From Shewanella loihica PV-4 (GTDB taxonomy: Bacteria; Pseudomonadota; Gammaproteobacteria; Enterobacterales; Shewanellaceae): a DNA stretch of 64,000 nt. Made by a program: the position numbers and the translations under genes. Position 1 is the first letter of the stretch; the number at the start of each line of letters is the position of its first letter. Below, piece by piece: positions 10,989 to 22,121 of this stretch. The stretch lies in NCBI RefSeq assembly GCF_000016065.1, contig NC_009092.1, positions 3,348,001 through 3,412,000 of the forward strand. The letters are read 5' to 3'. The notes beneath the pieces are model-generated. The model was given only the letters and a program-made list of their open reading frames with translations. It was not told the DNA's origin and did no database searches.

Positions 10989-12947
10989 TTACTTAACTAC
11001 AGGTGATTCATCACCTTCTTTTGGCTCACTCGCAGGCTCGGCGGCAGGCGCTTCGCTTGGCTCTGGCGATGTAACCGCCTCACCACGACCGCCATTACCC
11101 TTGCCGTTTGAACCATTCTCATCCATGTTCCAATCGGCCGGTGCACGCACCTCACGACGGGCCATCAGGTCGTCAATCTGAGTCGCATCTATGGTCTCGT
11201 ACTTCATCAGCGCATCTTTCATCGCGTGAAGGATATCCATGTTATCTGTCAGGAACTGATGCGCGCGTCCATAGTTATTATCGATCAGCTGTTTCACTTC
11301 GAGATCGATAATCGACGCCGTCTCATCCGACATATGCTGCGCCTTAGCCATGCTACGGCCGAGGAACACTTCGCCCTCATCTTCGGCGTACAATACCGGA
11401 CCTAGCTTGTCCGAGAAGCCCCATTGGGTCACCATGTTGCGCGCAATCGTAGTCGCATACTTGATGTCTTGAGAAGCACCGGTAGAGACACGCTCGCTAC
11501 CATAGATCAACTCCTCGGCGATACGTCCACCATAGGCCACAGAGATCTGACTCTCGAGCTTACGACGGCTCTGGCTGATGGCATCGGCCTCAGGTAGGAA
11601 GAAGGTCACACCCAGGGCGCGGCCACGAGGAATGATAGTCACCTTGTGCACAGGATCGTGCTCGGGTACCAGACAGCCAACGATAGCGTGACCCGCTTCG
11701 TGATAGGCGGTCATCTCTTTCTCTTCTTCAGACATTACCATGGTGCGGCGCTCGGCGCCCATCATGATCTTGTCTTTGGCGCTCTCGAACTCTTCCATGC
11801 CCACCACGCGGCGATTACCACGGGCAGCAAACAGCGCCGCTTCGTTTACCAGGTTAGCCAGATCGGCACCAGAGAAGCCTGGTGTACCACGGGCAATCAC
11901 GCTCGCCTTAACGTCATCGGCCAGCGGCACCTTACGCATATGCACCTTAAGGATCTGCTCACGACCACGTACGTCTGGCAGGCCAACCACCACTTGACGA
12001 TCGAAACGACCCGGACGCAGTAAGGCAGCATCCAATACGTCTGGACGGTTAGTCGCGGCGATAACGATGATACCTTCGTTACCCTCGAAACCATCCATCT
12101 CAACCAGCATCTGGTTAAGGGTCTGCTCACGCTCGTCGTGACCACCACCGACACCCGCGCCACGCTGGCGACCTACGGCATCGATCTCATCGATGAAGAT
12201 GATACAAGGCGCAGACTTCTTCGCCTGCTCAAACATGTCACGAACACGTGAGGCACCGACACCGACAAACATCTCAACGAAGTCAGAACCGGAAATTGTG
12301 AAGAAAGGCACCTTGGCCTCACCGGCAATCGCCTTGGCAAGTAGAGTCTTACCCGTACCTGGAGGACCAACCAGGAGCACACCGGTAGGTATACGGCCAC
12401 CCAGTTTCTGGAACTTAGTCGGCTCTTTGAGGTAATCGACCAGCTCTTTGACATCTTCCTTGGCCTCGTCGCAACCGGCGACGTCACCGAAGGTGGTCTT
12501 GATCTGATCTTCGCTCATCAGCTTGGCTTTACTCTTACCGAAAGACATGGCGCCTTTACCGCCACCGCCCTGCATCTGGCGCATGAAGAAGATCCATACC
12601 CCGATGAGCAACAGCATAGGGAACCAAGAGATGAAGATCTGTGTGAGGAAACCTGACTCTTCGGCTTCCTGACCTTTCATGGTCACACCCTTACGGTCAA
12701 GATCGTTGATCAGATCCTGATCATACATAGGCATGATAGTGGTAAATTTTTCCCCGGTTCTTTTGGTACCCTCGATGGTACGCTGGTCACTCTTCACCTC
12801 GACGGTGTTGATCTGGCCGGAGCGAACATCATCCAAGAAAGTTGAATAATCCATCTTCATGGAGTTCGATGAAGAGGGGGAGTAGCCCTGAAACACTGAC
12901 ATCAGCACGACGGCGATGACAACCCAGAGAATTAAATTTTTTGCCAT
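10989..12947 (-). CDS. ftsH: ATP-dependent zinc metalloprotease FtsH
   Basis: This inner-membrane AAA+ protease degrades misfolded membrane proteins and regulators such as sigma-32 and LpxC (known in E. coli). The 652-residue start [16 protein letters not shown] matches E. coli FtsH; an upstream TTG would add three residues. Order: TM1 (about 4-22), periplasmic domain, TM2 ([18 protein letters not shown]), Walker A GPPGTGKT, Walker B IIFIDEID, the second region of homology, then the zinc site HEAGH. The tail is a Gly/Pro/Glu/Ala-rich linker. It follows rlmE by 54 bases, as in E. coli. Confidence 0.98.
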   Translation of the reverse strand: MAKNLILWVVIAVVLMSVFQGYSPSSSNSMKMDYSTFLDDVRSGQINTVEVKSDQRTIEGTKRTGEKFTTIMPMYDQDLINDLDRKGVTMKGQEAEESGFLTQIFISWFPMLLLIGVWIFFMRQMQGGGGKGAMSFGKSKAKLMSEDQIKTTFGDVAGCDEAKEDVKELVDYLKEPTKFQKLGGRIPTGVLLVGPPGTGKTLLAKAIAGEAKVPFFTISGSDFVEMFVGVGASRVRDMFEQAKKSAPCIIFIDEIDAVGRQRGAGVGGGHDEREQTLNQMLVEMDGFEGNEGIIVIAATNRPDVLDAALLRPGRFDRQVVVGLPDVRGREQILKVHMRKVPLADDVKASVIARGTPGFSGADLANLVNEAALFAARGNRRVVGMEEFESAKDKIMMGAERRTMVMSEEEKEMTAYHEAGHAIVGCLVPEHDPVHKVTIIPRGRALGVTFFLPEADAISQSRRKLESQISVAYGGRIAEELIYGSERVSTGASQDIKYATTIARNMVTQWGFSDKLGPVLYAEDEGEVFLGRSMAKAQHMSDETASIIDLEVKQLIDNNYGRAHQFLTDNMDILHAMKDALMKYETIDATQIDDLMARREVRAPADWNMDENGSNGKGNGGRGEAVTSPEPSEAPAAEPASEPKEGDESPVVK

Positions 12948-13001
12948 ATCACTCAAAATTACTAGACCTCATACAGTCTTGCGGTTACTGACGTTAGGTT
13001 A

Positions 13002-13631
13002 CTACAACTTGTAACCCGTCGCCACAAGATAGACTTCACGCGAACGCGGTCGCGACGAGTCTGGCTTACGTGTTTTAACGGTGGTAAATGCCTCTCTCAC
13101 CGCCTTCATATACTCATCAAAGCCCTCCCCCTGAAAGACTTTGACAGCAAAACTACCATTTGGTGCCAACACCTGATGACACATATCCAGTGCCAGCTCC
13201 ACCAAATACATGGCGCGCGGCTGATCTACACCGCCCGTACCACTCATATTAGGTGCCATATCCGACAACACAACATCGACTTTAGCATCGCCGACCCGCT
13301 CGAGTAAGGCGTTAAGCACCTTCTCCTCGCGAAAATCACCTTGCAGGAAATCGACGCCGACGATGGGGTCCATAGGCAGGATATCGCAGGCGATAACCTT
13401 ACCCGTCTCTCCCGCCAGCTTGACGGCAATCTGCGACCAGCCCCCTGGGGCAGCCCCGAGGTCCACCACTGTCATGCCGGGGCGGATCAGCTTATCCTTT
13501 TGTTGTATCTCTTCTATTTTAAACGCAGCGCGCGAACGCAATCCCCGTTTCTGCGACAACTTAACATAATGATCATCGAAATGTTCCTGCATCCAACGGG
13601 TGGAACTGGCTGTTCGTTTTTTACCTGACAT
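13002..13631 (-). CDS. rlmE: 23S rRNA 2'-O-ribose U2552 methyltransferase
   Basis: This heat-shock methyltransferase (FtsJ/RrmJ) modifies U2552 in the ribosomal A-loop. The 209-residue protein has the SAM-binding motif [15 protein letters not shown] near residue 55, the catalytic Lys/Asp/Lys set including [11 protein letters not shown] and [10 protein letters not shown], and the C-terminal [16 protein letters not shown] signature. It is first in the rlmE-ftsH unit and is divergent from yhbY. Confidence 0.97.
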   Translation of the reverse strand: MSGKKRTASSTRWMQEHFDDHYVKLSQKRGLRSRAAFKIEEIQQKDKLIRPGMTVVDLGAAPGGWSQIAVKLAGETGKVIACDILPMDPIVGVDFLQGDFREEKVLNALLERVGDAKVDVVLSDMAPNMSGTGGVDQPRAMYLVELALDMCHQVLAPNGSFAVKVFQGEGFDEYMKAVREAFTTVKTRKPDSSRPRSREVYLVATGYKL

Positions 13632-13654
13632 TTAAAATCCGCAACAAATATGAG

Positions 13655-13682
13655 TTACACAAAGGCTATATGAGGGTAGAAT
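13655..13682 (+). promoter_or_regulatory. Candidate sigma-70 promoter of yhbY
   Basis: TTACAC (13655-13660) and TAGAAT (13677-13682) are separated by 16 bases and lie 40 bases before the yhbY ATG, in the gap divergent from rlmE. Assigned by eye only. Confidence 0.4.
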
Positions 13683-13722
13683 AGCGGTTTTTCAACAGTA
13701 ACTCAGCATAAAGTTGGTAGAA

Positions 13723-14022
13723 ATGAACTTAACAACCAAACAAAAACAGCATCTAAAAGGCTTAGCGCATAACCTCAAGCCTGTTGTGCAGCTTGGTGCC
13801 AATGGCCTGACTGAAGGTGTACTGGCTGAAATTGATAATGCACTCTCTCATCATGAATTAATCAAAGTGAAAGTTGCCTCTGGAGACAGAGAGCTAAAAA
13901 ATGCAGTCGTTGACGCCATTGTACGCGAAACTCAAGCTGAAAAGGTTCAGCTTATCGGTCACGTATTGGTCCTATTCCGTCAATCTCCAGAGATGAAGAT
14001 TGCCGTACCAAGAGCGAAATAA
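13723..14022 (+). CDS. yhbY: Ribosome assembly RNA-binding protein YhbY (CRS1/YhbY family)
   Basis: This small KH-like RNA-binding protein associates with pre-50S particles (family knowledge). The 99-residue form starts MNLTTKQKQHLKGLAHNLKP, as in E. coli; a TTG three codons upstream is also in frame. The G-x-x-G-like motif falls in LGANGLTEGVLAEI and the C-terminus holds the VQLIGHVLVLFRQS strand. It stands alone on the plus strand, divergent from rlmE and convergent with greA. Confidence 0.96.
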   Translation: MNLTTKQKQHLKGLAHNLKPVVQLGANGLTEGVLAEIDNALSHHELIKVKVASGDRELKNAVVDAIVRETQAEKVQLIGHVLVLFRQSPEMKIAVPRAK

Positions 14023-14032
14023 CTCTTGGACT

Positions 14033-14080
14033 CATGCCCACAAAAAAGCCGCTATCGATAGCGGCTTTTTTGTGGGCATG
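14033..14080. terminator. Perfect 48-base palindrome, bidirectional terminator of yhbY and greA
   Basis: Two 24-base arms with no spacer are exactly complementary. An outer CATGCCCAC / GTGGGCATG, an A/T run and an inner GCCGCTATC / GATAGCGGC are visible. The inner stem with its A-run and T-run is a classic terminator for both converging genes; the outer 9-bp extension is unusual. Confidence 0.9.
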
Positions 14081-14098
14081 AATCGAGCATAAATCAGT

Positions 14099-14575
14099 TT
14101 AGATATACTCTACCGCAGTGATCTCATAATCTGTCATGCCACCCGGGGTCTGAATAGAGACTTCATCCCCTTCCGATTTACCCACCAAGCCGCGAGCGAT
14201 TGGCGAGGTCACAGAAATAAGGTTCGCCTTAATATCGGCTTCATCTTCACCCACGATGCGGTAGGTAAATTCCTCGTCGCTATCCAGGTTCAGGATGGTT
14301 ACCGTGGTGCCGAAAATAACACGACCCGTGTTTTCCATCTTGGTGACGTCGATGATCTGTGCATGAGACAGCTTGCCTTCGATATCGCGCACGCGGGCCT
14401 CACACAGCCCCTGCTCTTCGCGGGCGGCGTGGTATTCGGCGTTCTCTTTCAGATCGCCCAGTTCACGCGCAATCCCAATGGCCTCGGCAATTTTTGGACG
14501 CTTCTCAAACTTCAAAAAATCTAACTCTTCACGCAGTTGATTTGCACCAACAACTGTCATTGGAACCTTATTCAT
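14099..14575 (-). CDS. greA: Transcription elongation factor GreA
   Basis: GreA rescues backtracked RNA polymerase by stimulating transcript cleavage. The 158-residue length equals that of E. coli. The N-terminal coiled coil includes [20 protein letters not shown] and the tip motif [19 protein letters not shown] with the acidic residues that enter the polymerase channel; the FKBP-like C-terminal domain has [16 protein letters not shown]. It stands apart from carB by about 300 bases. Confidence 0.98.
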   Translation of the reverse strand: MNKVPMTVVGANQLREELDFLKFEKRPKIAEAIGIARELGDLKENAEYHAAREEQGLCEARVRDIEGKLSHAQIIDVTKMENTGRVIFGTTVTILNLDSDEEFTYRIVGEDEADIKANLISVTSPIARGLVGKSEGDEVSIQTPGGMTDYEITAVEYI

Positions 14576-14832
14576 AGGAACACTCGTCTCCTCAAAACAA
14601 AAGCAGCCTAGTCAGCCTGACCACTAGGGCCACTGACCAGGAATAAAGAACGCTTGGAATCCATCTATTCTATACCCTGATGCATAGAGAAGCTATCGGA
14701 TCCCCAAGAGTTTGTTAGCACGCCATCAGAACTGTGTGTTCCATGGCTCGCCCAAGGCAAGCAAGATGGCGCCATTCGCCCAGCATCAAGATTGCCTTGT
14801 TATATCTATTTCAACGAATTGAACGCCCATAA

Positions 14833-14858
14833 AAAAGGCCGCTTGCGCGGCCTTTTCG
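14833..14858 (-). terminator. Intrinsic terminator after carB
   Basis: AAAAGGCCGC / GCGGCCTTTT arms with a 4-base loop lie 15 bases beyond the carB stop; on the minus strand the A-run becomes the T-tract. Confidence 0.85.
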
Positions 14859-14871
14859 TAAGGGTTAACCC

Positions 14872-17800
14872 TTAGCCCTTAATGCGCTGGTGCAGCTCCT
14901 GCACTGAGGTCACATTGGTGCGACTGTCGGCAGAGTGCGCCATACAGGTCGCGAAGGCGGCGTTCAAAGTTGTAGTGTAGTTCACCTTGTAACGCAGCGC
15001 GCCACGACGCAGCTGACGTGAGTCTTCGATCGCCTGACGGCCTTCGGTAGTGTTCACGATATAGGTGTACTCGTCGTTCTTGATACGGTCAAGAATATGC
15101 GGACGCCCTTCGTGTACCTTGTTCACCAAACGAGGATTGATACCCGCCTCGCCCAGCACGACTGCGGTGCCATGGGTAGCATCGATCTCATAGCCCAGCT
15201 CAATCAGCTTGGCGGCCAGGTCGGCAACACGCTTCTTGTCGCTGTTACGTACAGAAAGCAGCGCACGGCCAGACTTAGGCACCTCAGAGGTGGCACCCAG
15301 CTCAGCCTTAGCATAGGCCTCGGCGAAGGTTGCACCCACGCCCATTACCTCACCGGTAGAGCGCATCTCAGGGCCAAGTAGCGGGTCAACACCCGGGAAC
15401 TTGTTAAATGGCAGTACCACTTCTTTCACCGAGTAGAAAGGTGGAATTACCTCTTTGGTAAAGCCCTGCTCCTCCAGACTCTGACCGGCCATGACGCGCG
15501 CGGCGATCTTAGCTAGCGGTACACCCGTCGCCTTAGAGACGAATGGTACGGTACGGGCCGCACGCGGGTTAACCTCGATCATGTAGATGGTGTTGTCTTG
15601 TACCGCGAACTGCACGTTCATCAGACCCACAACGCCGAGTTCCATCGCCAGCTTGCGCACCTGTTCGCGCATCTGATCCTGGATCTCCTGGCTCAGTGTG
15701 TAGGGAGGCAGCGAACAACCCGAGTCACCCGAGTGAACACCCGCCTGCTCGATATGCTCCATGATGGCGCCAACCACAACAGTCGTGCCATCACATACCG
15801 CATCGATATCCACCTCGGTGGCGTTATCGAGGAAGTGATCCAGCAGCACTGGCGAGGCGTTAGAGACGCTAACCGCTTCGTTAAAGTAACGACGCAGGTC
15901 TTGCTCGTCGTAAACGATCTCCATGGCTCGGCCACCCAGTACGTAGGATGGACGTACCACTAGCGGGTAACCGATACGCTCGGCGGAAATAACGGCACCT
16001 TCTACCGTAGTCACGGTATCGTTTTCCGGCTGCTTCATCTCCAGGCGTTGAATCGCCTGCTGGAAACGCTCACGGTCTTCGGCGCGGTCAATGGCATCCG
16101 GGCTGGTACCGATAATAGGCACACCGGCGGCTTCCAGGTCACGAGCCAGTTTCAGCGGCGTCTGACCACCGTACTGCACGATAACCCCTTTAGGCTGCTC
16201 GATGCGGACGATCTCCAGCACATCTTCCAGAGTCACAGATTCGAAATAGAGTCTGTCAGAAGTATCGTAGTCGGTAGAGACTGTCTCTGGGTTACAGTTG
16301 ACCATGATGGTCTCGTAACCATCTTCACGCAGGGCAAGCGCCGCGTGCACACAGCAGTAATCGAATTCGATACCCTGGCCGATACGGTTAGGACCACCAC
16401 CCAGCACCATGATCTTATCGCGGTTAGATGGGTTAGCCTCACACTCTTCCTCATAGGTCGAGTACATGTAGGCGGTGTCAGTCGAGAACTCGGCGGCGCA
16501 GGTATCGACGCGCTTGTACACAGGGTACACTTCGTGACGGTAACGCAGCTTACGCATCTCAGACTCGCTGACCCCCATCAGGGCCGCCAGACGCGCATCG
16601 GAGAAACCTTTACGCTTGAGCTTGTAAAGGAAATCTTTGTCCATGCTAGCCATGCCAGCTTCTTTCACTTGGTTCTCAAGTGATAGCAGCTCTTCAATCT
16701 GCACCAGGAACCAAGGGTCGATATTGGTCAGCTTGAAAATGGCATCCAGACTCAGACCGGCGCGAAAGGCATCGGCGATATACCAGATACGCTCGGCGCC
16801 TGGCTCTTTCAGCTCGTGGCGAATGCGCGACAGGGCATCGTTATCCTCTACATCGACGATAGGATCCAGGCCATTAACGCCGACCTCGAGGCCGCGCAGT
16901 GCTTTTTGCAGCGACTCTTGGAAGGTACGACCAATCGCCATTACCTCGCCCACAGACTTCATCTGAGTGGTCAGACGGTCATTTGCGCCGGCAAATTTCT
17001 CGAAGTTGAAGCGTGGCACCTTGGTAACCACATAGTCGATGGCAGGCTCGAACGAGGCTGGGGTGGCACCGCCAGTGATGTCGTTGCTCAGCTCATCCAG
17101 GGTGAAGCCCACCGCCAGCTTGGCGGCGATCTTGGCGATAGGGAAACCTGTTGCCTTAGACGCCAGGGCAGATGAACGCGATACACGCGGGTTCATCTCG
17201 ATGATCACCATACGGCCATCTTTCGGGTTGATACCGAACTGAACGTTTGAACCACCGGTTTCCACGCCGATCTCACGCAGTACCGCCAGTGAAGCGTTAC
17301 GCATCAGCTGATATTCTTTGTCTGTCAGGGTCTGCGCCGGTGCGACTGTGATTGAGTCGCCGGTGTGCACGCCCATAGGATCGAAGTTTTCGATAGAGCA
17401 GACGATAATACTGTTATCGTTGCGGTCACGAACCACTTCCATCTCATATTCTTTCCAACCGATGAGCGACTCATCGATCAGCAGTTCGTTGGTCGGTGAC
17501 AGCTCGAGACCCTGAGAACAGATCTCCTCGAACTCCTCCTTGTTGTAGGCGATACCACCGCCCGAGCCACCCATGGTGAATGATGGACGGATAATACAAG
17601 GGAAACCAACCTGCTCAAGTACCTCGTAGGCATCTTCCATGCTGCGGGCGATACCGGCGCGAGGACACTCGAGACCAATCTTCTTCATCGCCGCATCGAA
17701 ACGGCTACGGTCTTCGGCCTTGTCGATGGCATCGGCCGTCGCGCCGATCATGTCGACGTTAAATTCGGCCAGCACACCTTCTGCCTCCAGGCGCAGGGCA

Positions 17801-18093
17801 CAGTTCAGTGCAGTCTGACCGCCCATGGTCGGCAGAATCGCATCGGGACGTTCCTTAGCGATGATGTTGCGCACCACTTCCCAGTGGATAGGCTCTATGT
17901 AGGTCGCATCGGCCATCTCTGGGTCTGTCATGATGGTCGCTGGGTTAGAGTTCACCAGAATAACCCGGTAACCCTCTTCACGAAGCGCCTTACACGCCTG
18001 GGCACCAGAGTAGTCAAACTCACATGCCTGACCGATAACAATCGGGCCAGCACCCAGGATAAGAATACTTTTTATGTCTGTACGTTTTGGCAT
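14872..18093 (-). CDS. carB: Carbamoyl-phosphate synthase, large subunit
   Basis: It makes carbamoyl phosphate from bicarbonate, ammonia (from CarA) and two ATP, feeding pyrimidine and arginine synthesis. The 1073-residue product is the usual length. It contains two homologous ATP-grasp halves (each with a P-S-[FY]-x-x-G-G-x and an E-x-N-P-R motif: [15 protein letters not shown] and [14 protein letters not shown]), an oligomerisation segment between them, and a C-terminal MGS-like allosteric domain. It follows carA by 20 bases. Confidence 0.98.
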   Translation of the reverse strand: MPKRTDIKSILILGAGPIVIGQACEFDYSGAQACKALREEGYRVILVNSNPATIMTDPEMADATYIEPIHWEVVRNIIAKERPDAILPTMGGQTALNCALRLEAEGVLAEFNVDMIGATADAIDKAEDRSRFDAAMKKIGLECPRAGIARSMEDAYEVLEQVGFPCIIRPSFTMGGSGGGIAYNKEEFEEICSQGLELSPTNELLIDESLIGWKEYEMEVVRDRNDNSIIVCSIENFDPMGVHTGDSITVAPAQTLTDKEYQLMRNASLAVLREIGVETGGSNVQFGINPKDGRMVIIEMNPRVSRSSALASKATGFPIAKIAAKLAVGFTLDELSNDITGGATPASFEPAIDYVVTKVPRFNFEKFAGANDRLTTQMKSVGEVMAIGRTFQESLQKALRGLEVGVNGLDPIVDVEDNDALSRIRHELKEPGAERIWYIADAFRAGLSLDAIFKLTNIDPWFLVQIEELLSLENQVKEAGMASMDKDFLYKLKRKGFSDARLAALMGVSESEMRKLRYRHEVYPVYKRVDTCAAEFSTDTAYMYSTYEEECEANPSNRDKIMVLGGGPNRIGQGIEFDYCCVHAALALREDGYETIMVNCNPETVSTDYDTSDRLYFESVTLEDVLEIVRIEQPKGVIVQYGGQTPLKLARDLEAAGVPIIGTSPDAIDRAEDRERFQQAIQRLEMKQPENDTVTTVEGAVISAERIGYPLVVRPSYVLGGRAMEIVYDEQDLRRYFNEAVSVSNASPVLLDHFLDNATEVDIDAVCDGTTVVVGAIMEHIEQAGVHSGDSGCSLPPYTLSQEIQDQMREQVRKLAMELGVVGLMNVQFAVQDNTIYMIEVNPRAARTVPFVSKATGVPLAKIAARVMAGQSLEEQGFTKEVIPPFYSVKEVVLPFNKFPGVDPLLGPEMRSTGEVMGVGATFAEAYAKAELGATSEVPKSGRALLSVRNSDKKRVADLAAKLIELGYEIDATHGTAVVLGEAGINPRLVNKVHEGRPHILDRIKNDEYTYIVNTTEGRQAIEDSRQLRRGALRYKVNYTTTLNAAFATCMAHSADSRTNVTSVQELHQRIKG

Positions 18094-18113
18094 TGCTGAA
18101 ACTTTCTCCCGGA

Positions 18114-19259
18114 CTACTTGGCGTTATGACGATATTCTTCGATCAACTCGATAAAGTGATCGAACAGCGGCGCGGCGTCGTGTGGACCCGGGCTTGCCTC
18201 AGGGTGGCCCTGGAAGCTGAACGCTGGCTTGTCGGTCAGGTGAATACCCTGTAGCGAGCCATCAAACAGCGACTTGTGAGTCACCTTAACGTTGGCCGGC
18301 AGGCTGGTCTCATCGGCAGCAAAACCATGGTTCTGGCTGGTGATCATCACGTTGCCCTTCTCCAGGTTGCTTACCGGATGGTTGGCACCATGGTGACCAA
18401 ACTTCATCTTCAGCGTCTTAGCGCCAGAGGCCAGTGCCAATAGCTGATGGCCAAGGCAGATACCAAAGAGTGGAATGTCAGTCTTGAGGAAAGCCTGAAT
18501 CGCTTCGATGGCGTAGTCACATGGCTCTGGGTCACCAGGGCCGTTTGACAGGAAGATGCCATCTGGATTCATCGCCAGCACTTCGGCAGCTGGGGTTTGC
18601 GCCGGAACTACGGTCACATCGCAGCCACGGTCAACCAGCATACGCAGGATGTTGCGCTTAACACCGTAGTCGTAGGCCACGACCTTGTATTTCAGTTCTG
18701 ACTCAGGAGTGTCACTCGGCAGGCCGCCCACCAGACGCCAGCTACCGCTGCGCCATTGGTATTGCTTCTGCGTGGTCACTTCTTTGGCCAAGTCCATGCC
18801 TTTCAAGCCAGGGAACGCCTTGGCAGCCGCCAGCGCCTTAGCTTCATCCATGTCACCCACTAAGATGGCACCCGCTTGTGCCCCTTTTTCCCTGAGGATA
18901 CGTGTTAGTTTACGCGTGTCGATATCGGCAATGCCTACAACATTATTGCTTTTTAGGTAATCGCTAAGGGATTGCTCATTTCTGAAGTTGCTCGCCAGTA
19001 GCGGTAGATCGCGGATGATCAGACCACAGGCATGGACGGCTTCAGATTCGGTATCTTCACTATTGGTACCAGTGTTACCAATGTGCGGGTAGGTTAGAGT
19101 AACAATTTGACGAGAATAGGAAGGATCCGTGAGGATCTCTTGGTAACCCGTCATGGAAGTGTTAAATACCACTTCACCAACTGCGAGTCCATCAGCACCG
19201 ATTGCAGTGCCAGAGAATACGGTTCCATCTTCGAGTACGAGTAAGGCAGACTTTGTCAA
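18114..19259 (-). CDS. carA: Carbamoyl-phosphate synthase, small (glutaminase) subunit
   Basis: CarA hydrolyses glutamine and channels ammonia to CarB. The start is a TTG at 19259 with a perfect GGAGGT ribosome-binding site just upstream. It gives 381 residues beginning [20 protein letters not shown], matching E. coli (382); a longer frame with 34 extra codons lacks this signal. The class I amidotransferase triad is visible: Cys in [14 protein letters not shown], and His/Glu in [15 protein letters not shown]. Neighbour carB lies 20 bases downstream. Confidence 0.97.
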   Translation of the reverse strand: MTKSALLVLEDGTVFSGTAIGADGLAVGEVVFNTSMTGYQEILTDPSYSRQIVTLTYPHIGNTGTNSEDTESEAVHACGLIIRDLPLLASNFRNEQSLSDYLKSNNVVGIADIDTRKLTRILREKGAQAGAILVGDMDEAKALAAAKAFPGLKGMDLAKEVTTQKQYQWRSGSWRLVGGLPSDTPESELKYKVVAYDYGVKRNILRMLVDRGCDVTVVPAQTPAAEVLAMNPDGIFLSNGPGDPEPCDYAIEAIQAFLKTDIPLFGICLGHQLLALASGAKTLKMKFGHHGANHPVSNLEKGNVMITSQNHGFAADETSLPANVKVTHKSLFDGSLQGIHLTDKPAFSFQGHPEASPGPHDAAPLFDHFIELIEEYRHNAK

Positions 19260-19410
19260 CGCGACCTCCGAAAAGAGCCAAGCCATTGAATAATAAGGTT
19301 TTATTTTGTGTTTAAAATACCAACTTCCGCTTAAATACGAAATTTTGACAAATTCCGACAATTTTAAAGGTAATTGTGAAGCTCGTCTATAGATAAGCGG
19401 TACTTTCTTT

Positions 19411-19441
19411 CAAAAAAAAACGCCAAATTGGCGTTTTTTTT
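19411..19441 (-). terminator. Intrinsic terminator after dapB
   Basis: CGCCA / TGGCG with long flanking A and T runs sits directly after the dapB stop and upstream of carA. Confidence 0.8.
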
Positions 19442-19446
19442 AAATA

Positions 19447-20262
19447 CTAATCCTTCAGGCCCAAGACCTGTTGCATGTCGTATAATCCGGGGCCCTGATC
19501 ACCCAGCCAAAATGCGGCGCGCATGGCACCGTTGGCAAAGGTCATTCGACTCGAGGCCTTATGGGTGATCTCCAGACGCTCACCGATATCGGCAAACATG
19601 GCGGTGTGCTCACCCACCAAATCGCCGGCGCGAATGGTAGAGAAGCCTATGGTCTCACGGCTACGCTCTTCGGTGATCCCTTCACGGCCATAGACGGCGC
19701 ATTTTTCCAGGTCGCGCCCCAAGACTTCGGCGATCACCTCGCCCATCTTGAGTGCTGTACCCGACGGCGCATCTTTCTTATGTCTGTGGTGACCCTCGAT
19801 GATCTCGATATCTGTGTAGTCGCCCATCACCTCGGCGGCCAGCTCCAGCAGGCGCCACATCAGGTTGACCCCCACAGACATGTTAGGCGCCATCACGATC
19901 GGCGTGTTCTCGGCGTAGGCGGCAATCTGCTCTTTCTGGGCATGATTAAAGCCTGTGGTGCCGATGACGATCGCCTTACCGTTGCGGGAACACCAGTCGG
20001 TATGCACCACACTGGCCTCGGGTGAGGTAAAATCGATCAGGATATCGAAGTCGTCTACGGCATTGTCCAGCGAATCAGTGATGGCAACATTCATCGCGCC
20101 CACACCGGCGAGTTCGCCCGCATCGACACCTATCAATGTGGAACCCGCACGCTCAACCGCCGCACCTAAATAGATATTGCTGCTGAGTTTTGCCGATTCA
20201 ATAAGAGTTCGGCCCATGCGACCACTGCCACCGGTTATCGCCACTCTTACTTGCTCTGTCAT
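19447..20262 (-). CDS. dapB: 4-hydroxy-tetrahydrodipicolinate reductase
   Basis: It catalyses the NAD(P)H-dependent step to tetrahydrodipicolinate in lysine and diaminopimelate synthesis. The 271-residue enzyme shows the nucleotide-binding [12 protein letters not shown] at residues 11-22, the FTSPEAS and GTTGFN segments, and the catalytic/substrate motif [15 protein letters not shown] near residue 155. It precedes carA on the same strand, but a terminator separates them. Confidence 0.98.
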   Translation of the reverse strand: MTEQVRVAITGGSGRMGRTLIESAKLSSNIYLGAAVERAGSTLIGVDAGELAGVGAMNVAITDSLDNAVDDFDILIDFTSPEASVVHTDWCSRNGKAIVIGTTGFNHAQKEQIAAYAENTPIVMAPNMSVGVNLMWRLLELAAEVMGDYTDIEIIEGHHRHKKDAPSGTALKMGEVIAEVLGRDLEKCAVYGREGITEERSRETIGFSTIRAGDLVGEHTAMFADIGERLEITHKASSRMTFANGAMRAAFWLGDQGPGLYDMQQVLGLKD

Positions 20263-20322
20263 CTAATTCTCCTAAACATTTGCTGCAGTTATTTGAGCAC
20301 AAGGCTAACGCCAAATCATTTC

Positions 20323-20355
20323 AAAAAAAAGCCTAAGCAAACGCTTAGGCTTTTT
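20323..20355 (-). terminator. Intrinsic terminator after fklB
   Basis: GCCTAAGC / GCTTAGGC with a 4-base loop is flanked by eight A and five T, immediately after the fklB stop. Confidence 0.85.
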
Positions 20356-20358
20356 CGA

Positions 20359-20976
20359 TTAGATAATGTCGAGCAATTCCACTTCGAACACGAGTGCCGA
20401 ATAAGGAGGAATTGAGGCACCTGCGCCACGCTCGCCATAGGCCAGGTGATGCGGTACATACAGCTTCCACTTAGAACCAACAGGCATAAGTTGTAGTGCC
20501 TCGGTCCAACCGGCGATCACGCCAGAAACTGGGAACTCGGCAGGCTGGTCGCGCAGTACTGAACTGTCGAATACGTCGCCGCTGATGAAAGTACCATGGT
20601 AGTGAGTACGCACAGTCGAATCATAGCTAGGCTTGTCACCTGCACCTTCGGTGATGATTTCGTATTGCAGACCAGACTCTAGAGTCACAACGCCGTCACG
20701 CTTTTGGTTTTCAGCCAGGAAAGCTTCGCCTTCGGCCGATGCAGCCGCGGCAGCTTCTTCCTGAACCTTTTGAATACGCTGACTAATCTCAGTGAATGCA
20801 GTTTGAAGATCTTGCATAGAGACAGCACTCTCTTTACCTTCAAACGCATCTGACAGACCAACCTGAACAGCTGAAATATCGATACCTTCGAATGAGTTAG
20901 CTGCGAGCTGCTCGCCTAATTGGCGGCCAACGCCGTAGCTGGCGTGCTGTTCAATTGTGGTGAACTTATCAGACAT
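20359..20976 (-). CDS. fklB: FKBP-type peptidyl-prolyl isomerase (FKBP22/FklB type)
   Basis: It catalyses cis-trans isomerisation of X-Pro bonds. The 205-residue protein has an N-terminal helical dimerisation domain (about residues 1-90, starting MSDKFTTIEQHASYGVGRQ) and a C-terminal FKBP domain with the VRTHYHGTFISGDVFDSS strand, the FPVSGVIAGWTEALQLMPVGSKWKLY core and YGERGAGASIPP. No signal peptide is seen, so it is probably cytoplasmic, like E. coli FklB. It is a monocistronic gene with its own terminator. Confidence 0.95.
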   Translation of the reverse strand: MSDKFTTIEQHASYGVGRQLGEQLAANSFEGIDISAVQVGLSDAFEGKESAVSMQDLQTAFTEISQRIQKVQEEAAAAASAEGEAFLAENQKRDGVVTLESGLQYEIITEGAGDKPSYDSTVRTHYHGTFISGDVFDSSVLRDQPAEFPVSGVIAGWTEALQLMPVGSKWKLYVPHHLAYGERGAGASIPPYSALVFEVELLDII

Positions 20977-21017
20977 AATGATTGTACTCTCATTTATTCA
21001 ATTAATTTCGCGGCGGA

Positions 21018-21040
21018 TTTTATCACAGACTGTGATAAAA
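21018..21040. repeat. Inverted repeat upstream of fklB
   Basis: TTTTATCACA and TGTGATAAAA flank GAC. The repeat lies about 40 bases upstream of the fklB start and just beyond the loiP stop. T-runs are not placed for termination in either direction, so a protein-binding site is possible. I do not recognise the operator. Confidence 0.45.
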
Positions 21041-21056
21041 AACCCAAAAATTGACC

Positions 21057-21845
21057 CTAGTCACAGCGATTTTTTCCACCGGCGCTCGCGGCTCGATAAA
21101 GCGGCGTCACCTCTGGCAGCATCTGCTGCAGATCGGCGATGCGATGGTCATGAGACGGATGGGTCGATAACAGCTCGGGACCCTGACTGCCTCCAGCCTT
21201 AGCCATGTTCTGCCACAGACTGATGCTCTGGCTGGGGTCAAACCCGGCTCTGGCCATCAGCTCGACGCCCATCACATCGGCCTCGCTCTCCTGGGCACGG
21301 CCATAGGGCAGGATAAAGCCATATTGAGCGCCCAGGCCAAGGGCCGACATGTATAGGTCTTTGTTGCTCAGGCCGCTGACATCGATGGCGGCGCCGGCGA
21401 TCTGCATGCCAACACCTGTCATCTGTGCCCGTGACACATGCTCGTTGCTGTGATTGGCCAGCACGTGGGCCACCTCATGGCCGATAACGGTCGCCAGCTG
21501 ATCCTGATTCTTCGCCACCTTGAGCAATCCGGTATAGACACCAATGTGGCCACCGGGCAAGGCGAAGGCGTTAACCTGATCCGATTCAAACACCACCACC
21601 TCCCAGTTGGGCTGACGGCCCGGCAATACCGAGGTGATGCGGTTGGCCACACAGGCCACATACTGATTGACCTGCTTATCCTGGCTCACCTTCTGCTGCT
21701 TCTTCATCTCAGCAAAAGATTCGGCCCCCATCTGATCCATCTGCTGGGCTGAAAACAGCAGGGTCTGTTTACGCCCTGTGGGCGATTGTGTGGTAGCGCA
21801 GCCGGCTAATAAAAATATTACCAGCGCTGCGGTTAACTGTTTCAT
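21057..21845 (-). CDS. loiP: M48 family metalloprotease lipoprotein (LoiP/YggG type)
   Basis: This is an outer-membrane-associated zinc endopeptidase of the M48B family. The 262-residue precursor has a lipoprotein signal (MKQLTAALVIFLLAGC, lipobox LAGC, Cys16), the zinc motif HEVAHVLANHSNEH near residue 147 and the third-ligand region SEADVMGVELMARAGF. The C-terminus has the LLSTHPSHDHRI segment typical of the family. It stands alone between fklB and dnaJ. The LoiP name rests on family resemblance. Confidence 0.9.
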   Translation of the reverse strand: MKQLTAALVIFLLAGCATTQSPTGRKQTLLFSAQQMDQMGAESFAEMKKQQKVSQDKQVNQYVACVANRITSVLPGRQPNWEVVVFESDQVNAFALPGGHIGVYTGLLKVAKNQDQLATVIGHEVAHVLANHSNEHVSRAQMTGVGMQIAGAAIDVSGLSNKDLYMSALGLGAQYGFILPYGRAQESEADVMGVELMARAGFDPSQSISLWQNMAKAGGSQGPELLSTHPSHDHRIADLQQMLPEVTPLYRAASAGGKNRCD

Positions 21846-22075
21846 CTCTCATCCCTTCTCGTTATGAAACCTTATTCTTGGCTATTTAAAGATAGCTAAT
21901 AGCAATCACGGTAAGTAAGTGATCAGAAATAGTGCAGGAAAAACGCTCGAGAACAGGGCAGAATTTTTCGATAAGTAGTTATTCTACAATCAAAAATAGT
22001 AACGCAGTTATCGGACGTTTTAACAAACTAGCATGATCAATCATTTACTACGATTGGTATAAAACATATAGCGAT

Positions 22076-22103
22076 AAAAAAACCTCGCATCGCGAGGTTT
22101 TTC
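22076..22103 (-). terminator. Intrinsic terminator after dnaJ
   Basis: AACCTCGC / GCGAGGTT with a 3-base loop and flanking A/T runs lies 19 bases past the dnaJ stop. Confidence 0.85.
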
Positions 22104-22121
22104 ATTGTGTATCAGCAAGGC

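Noticed and set aside
19260..19400. ArgR boxes upstream of carA
   Set aside because: The region is AT-rich but I could not find a convincing pair of boxes by eye.
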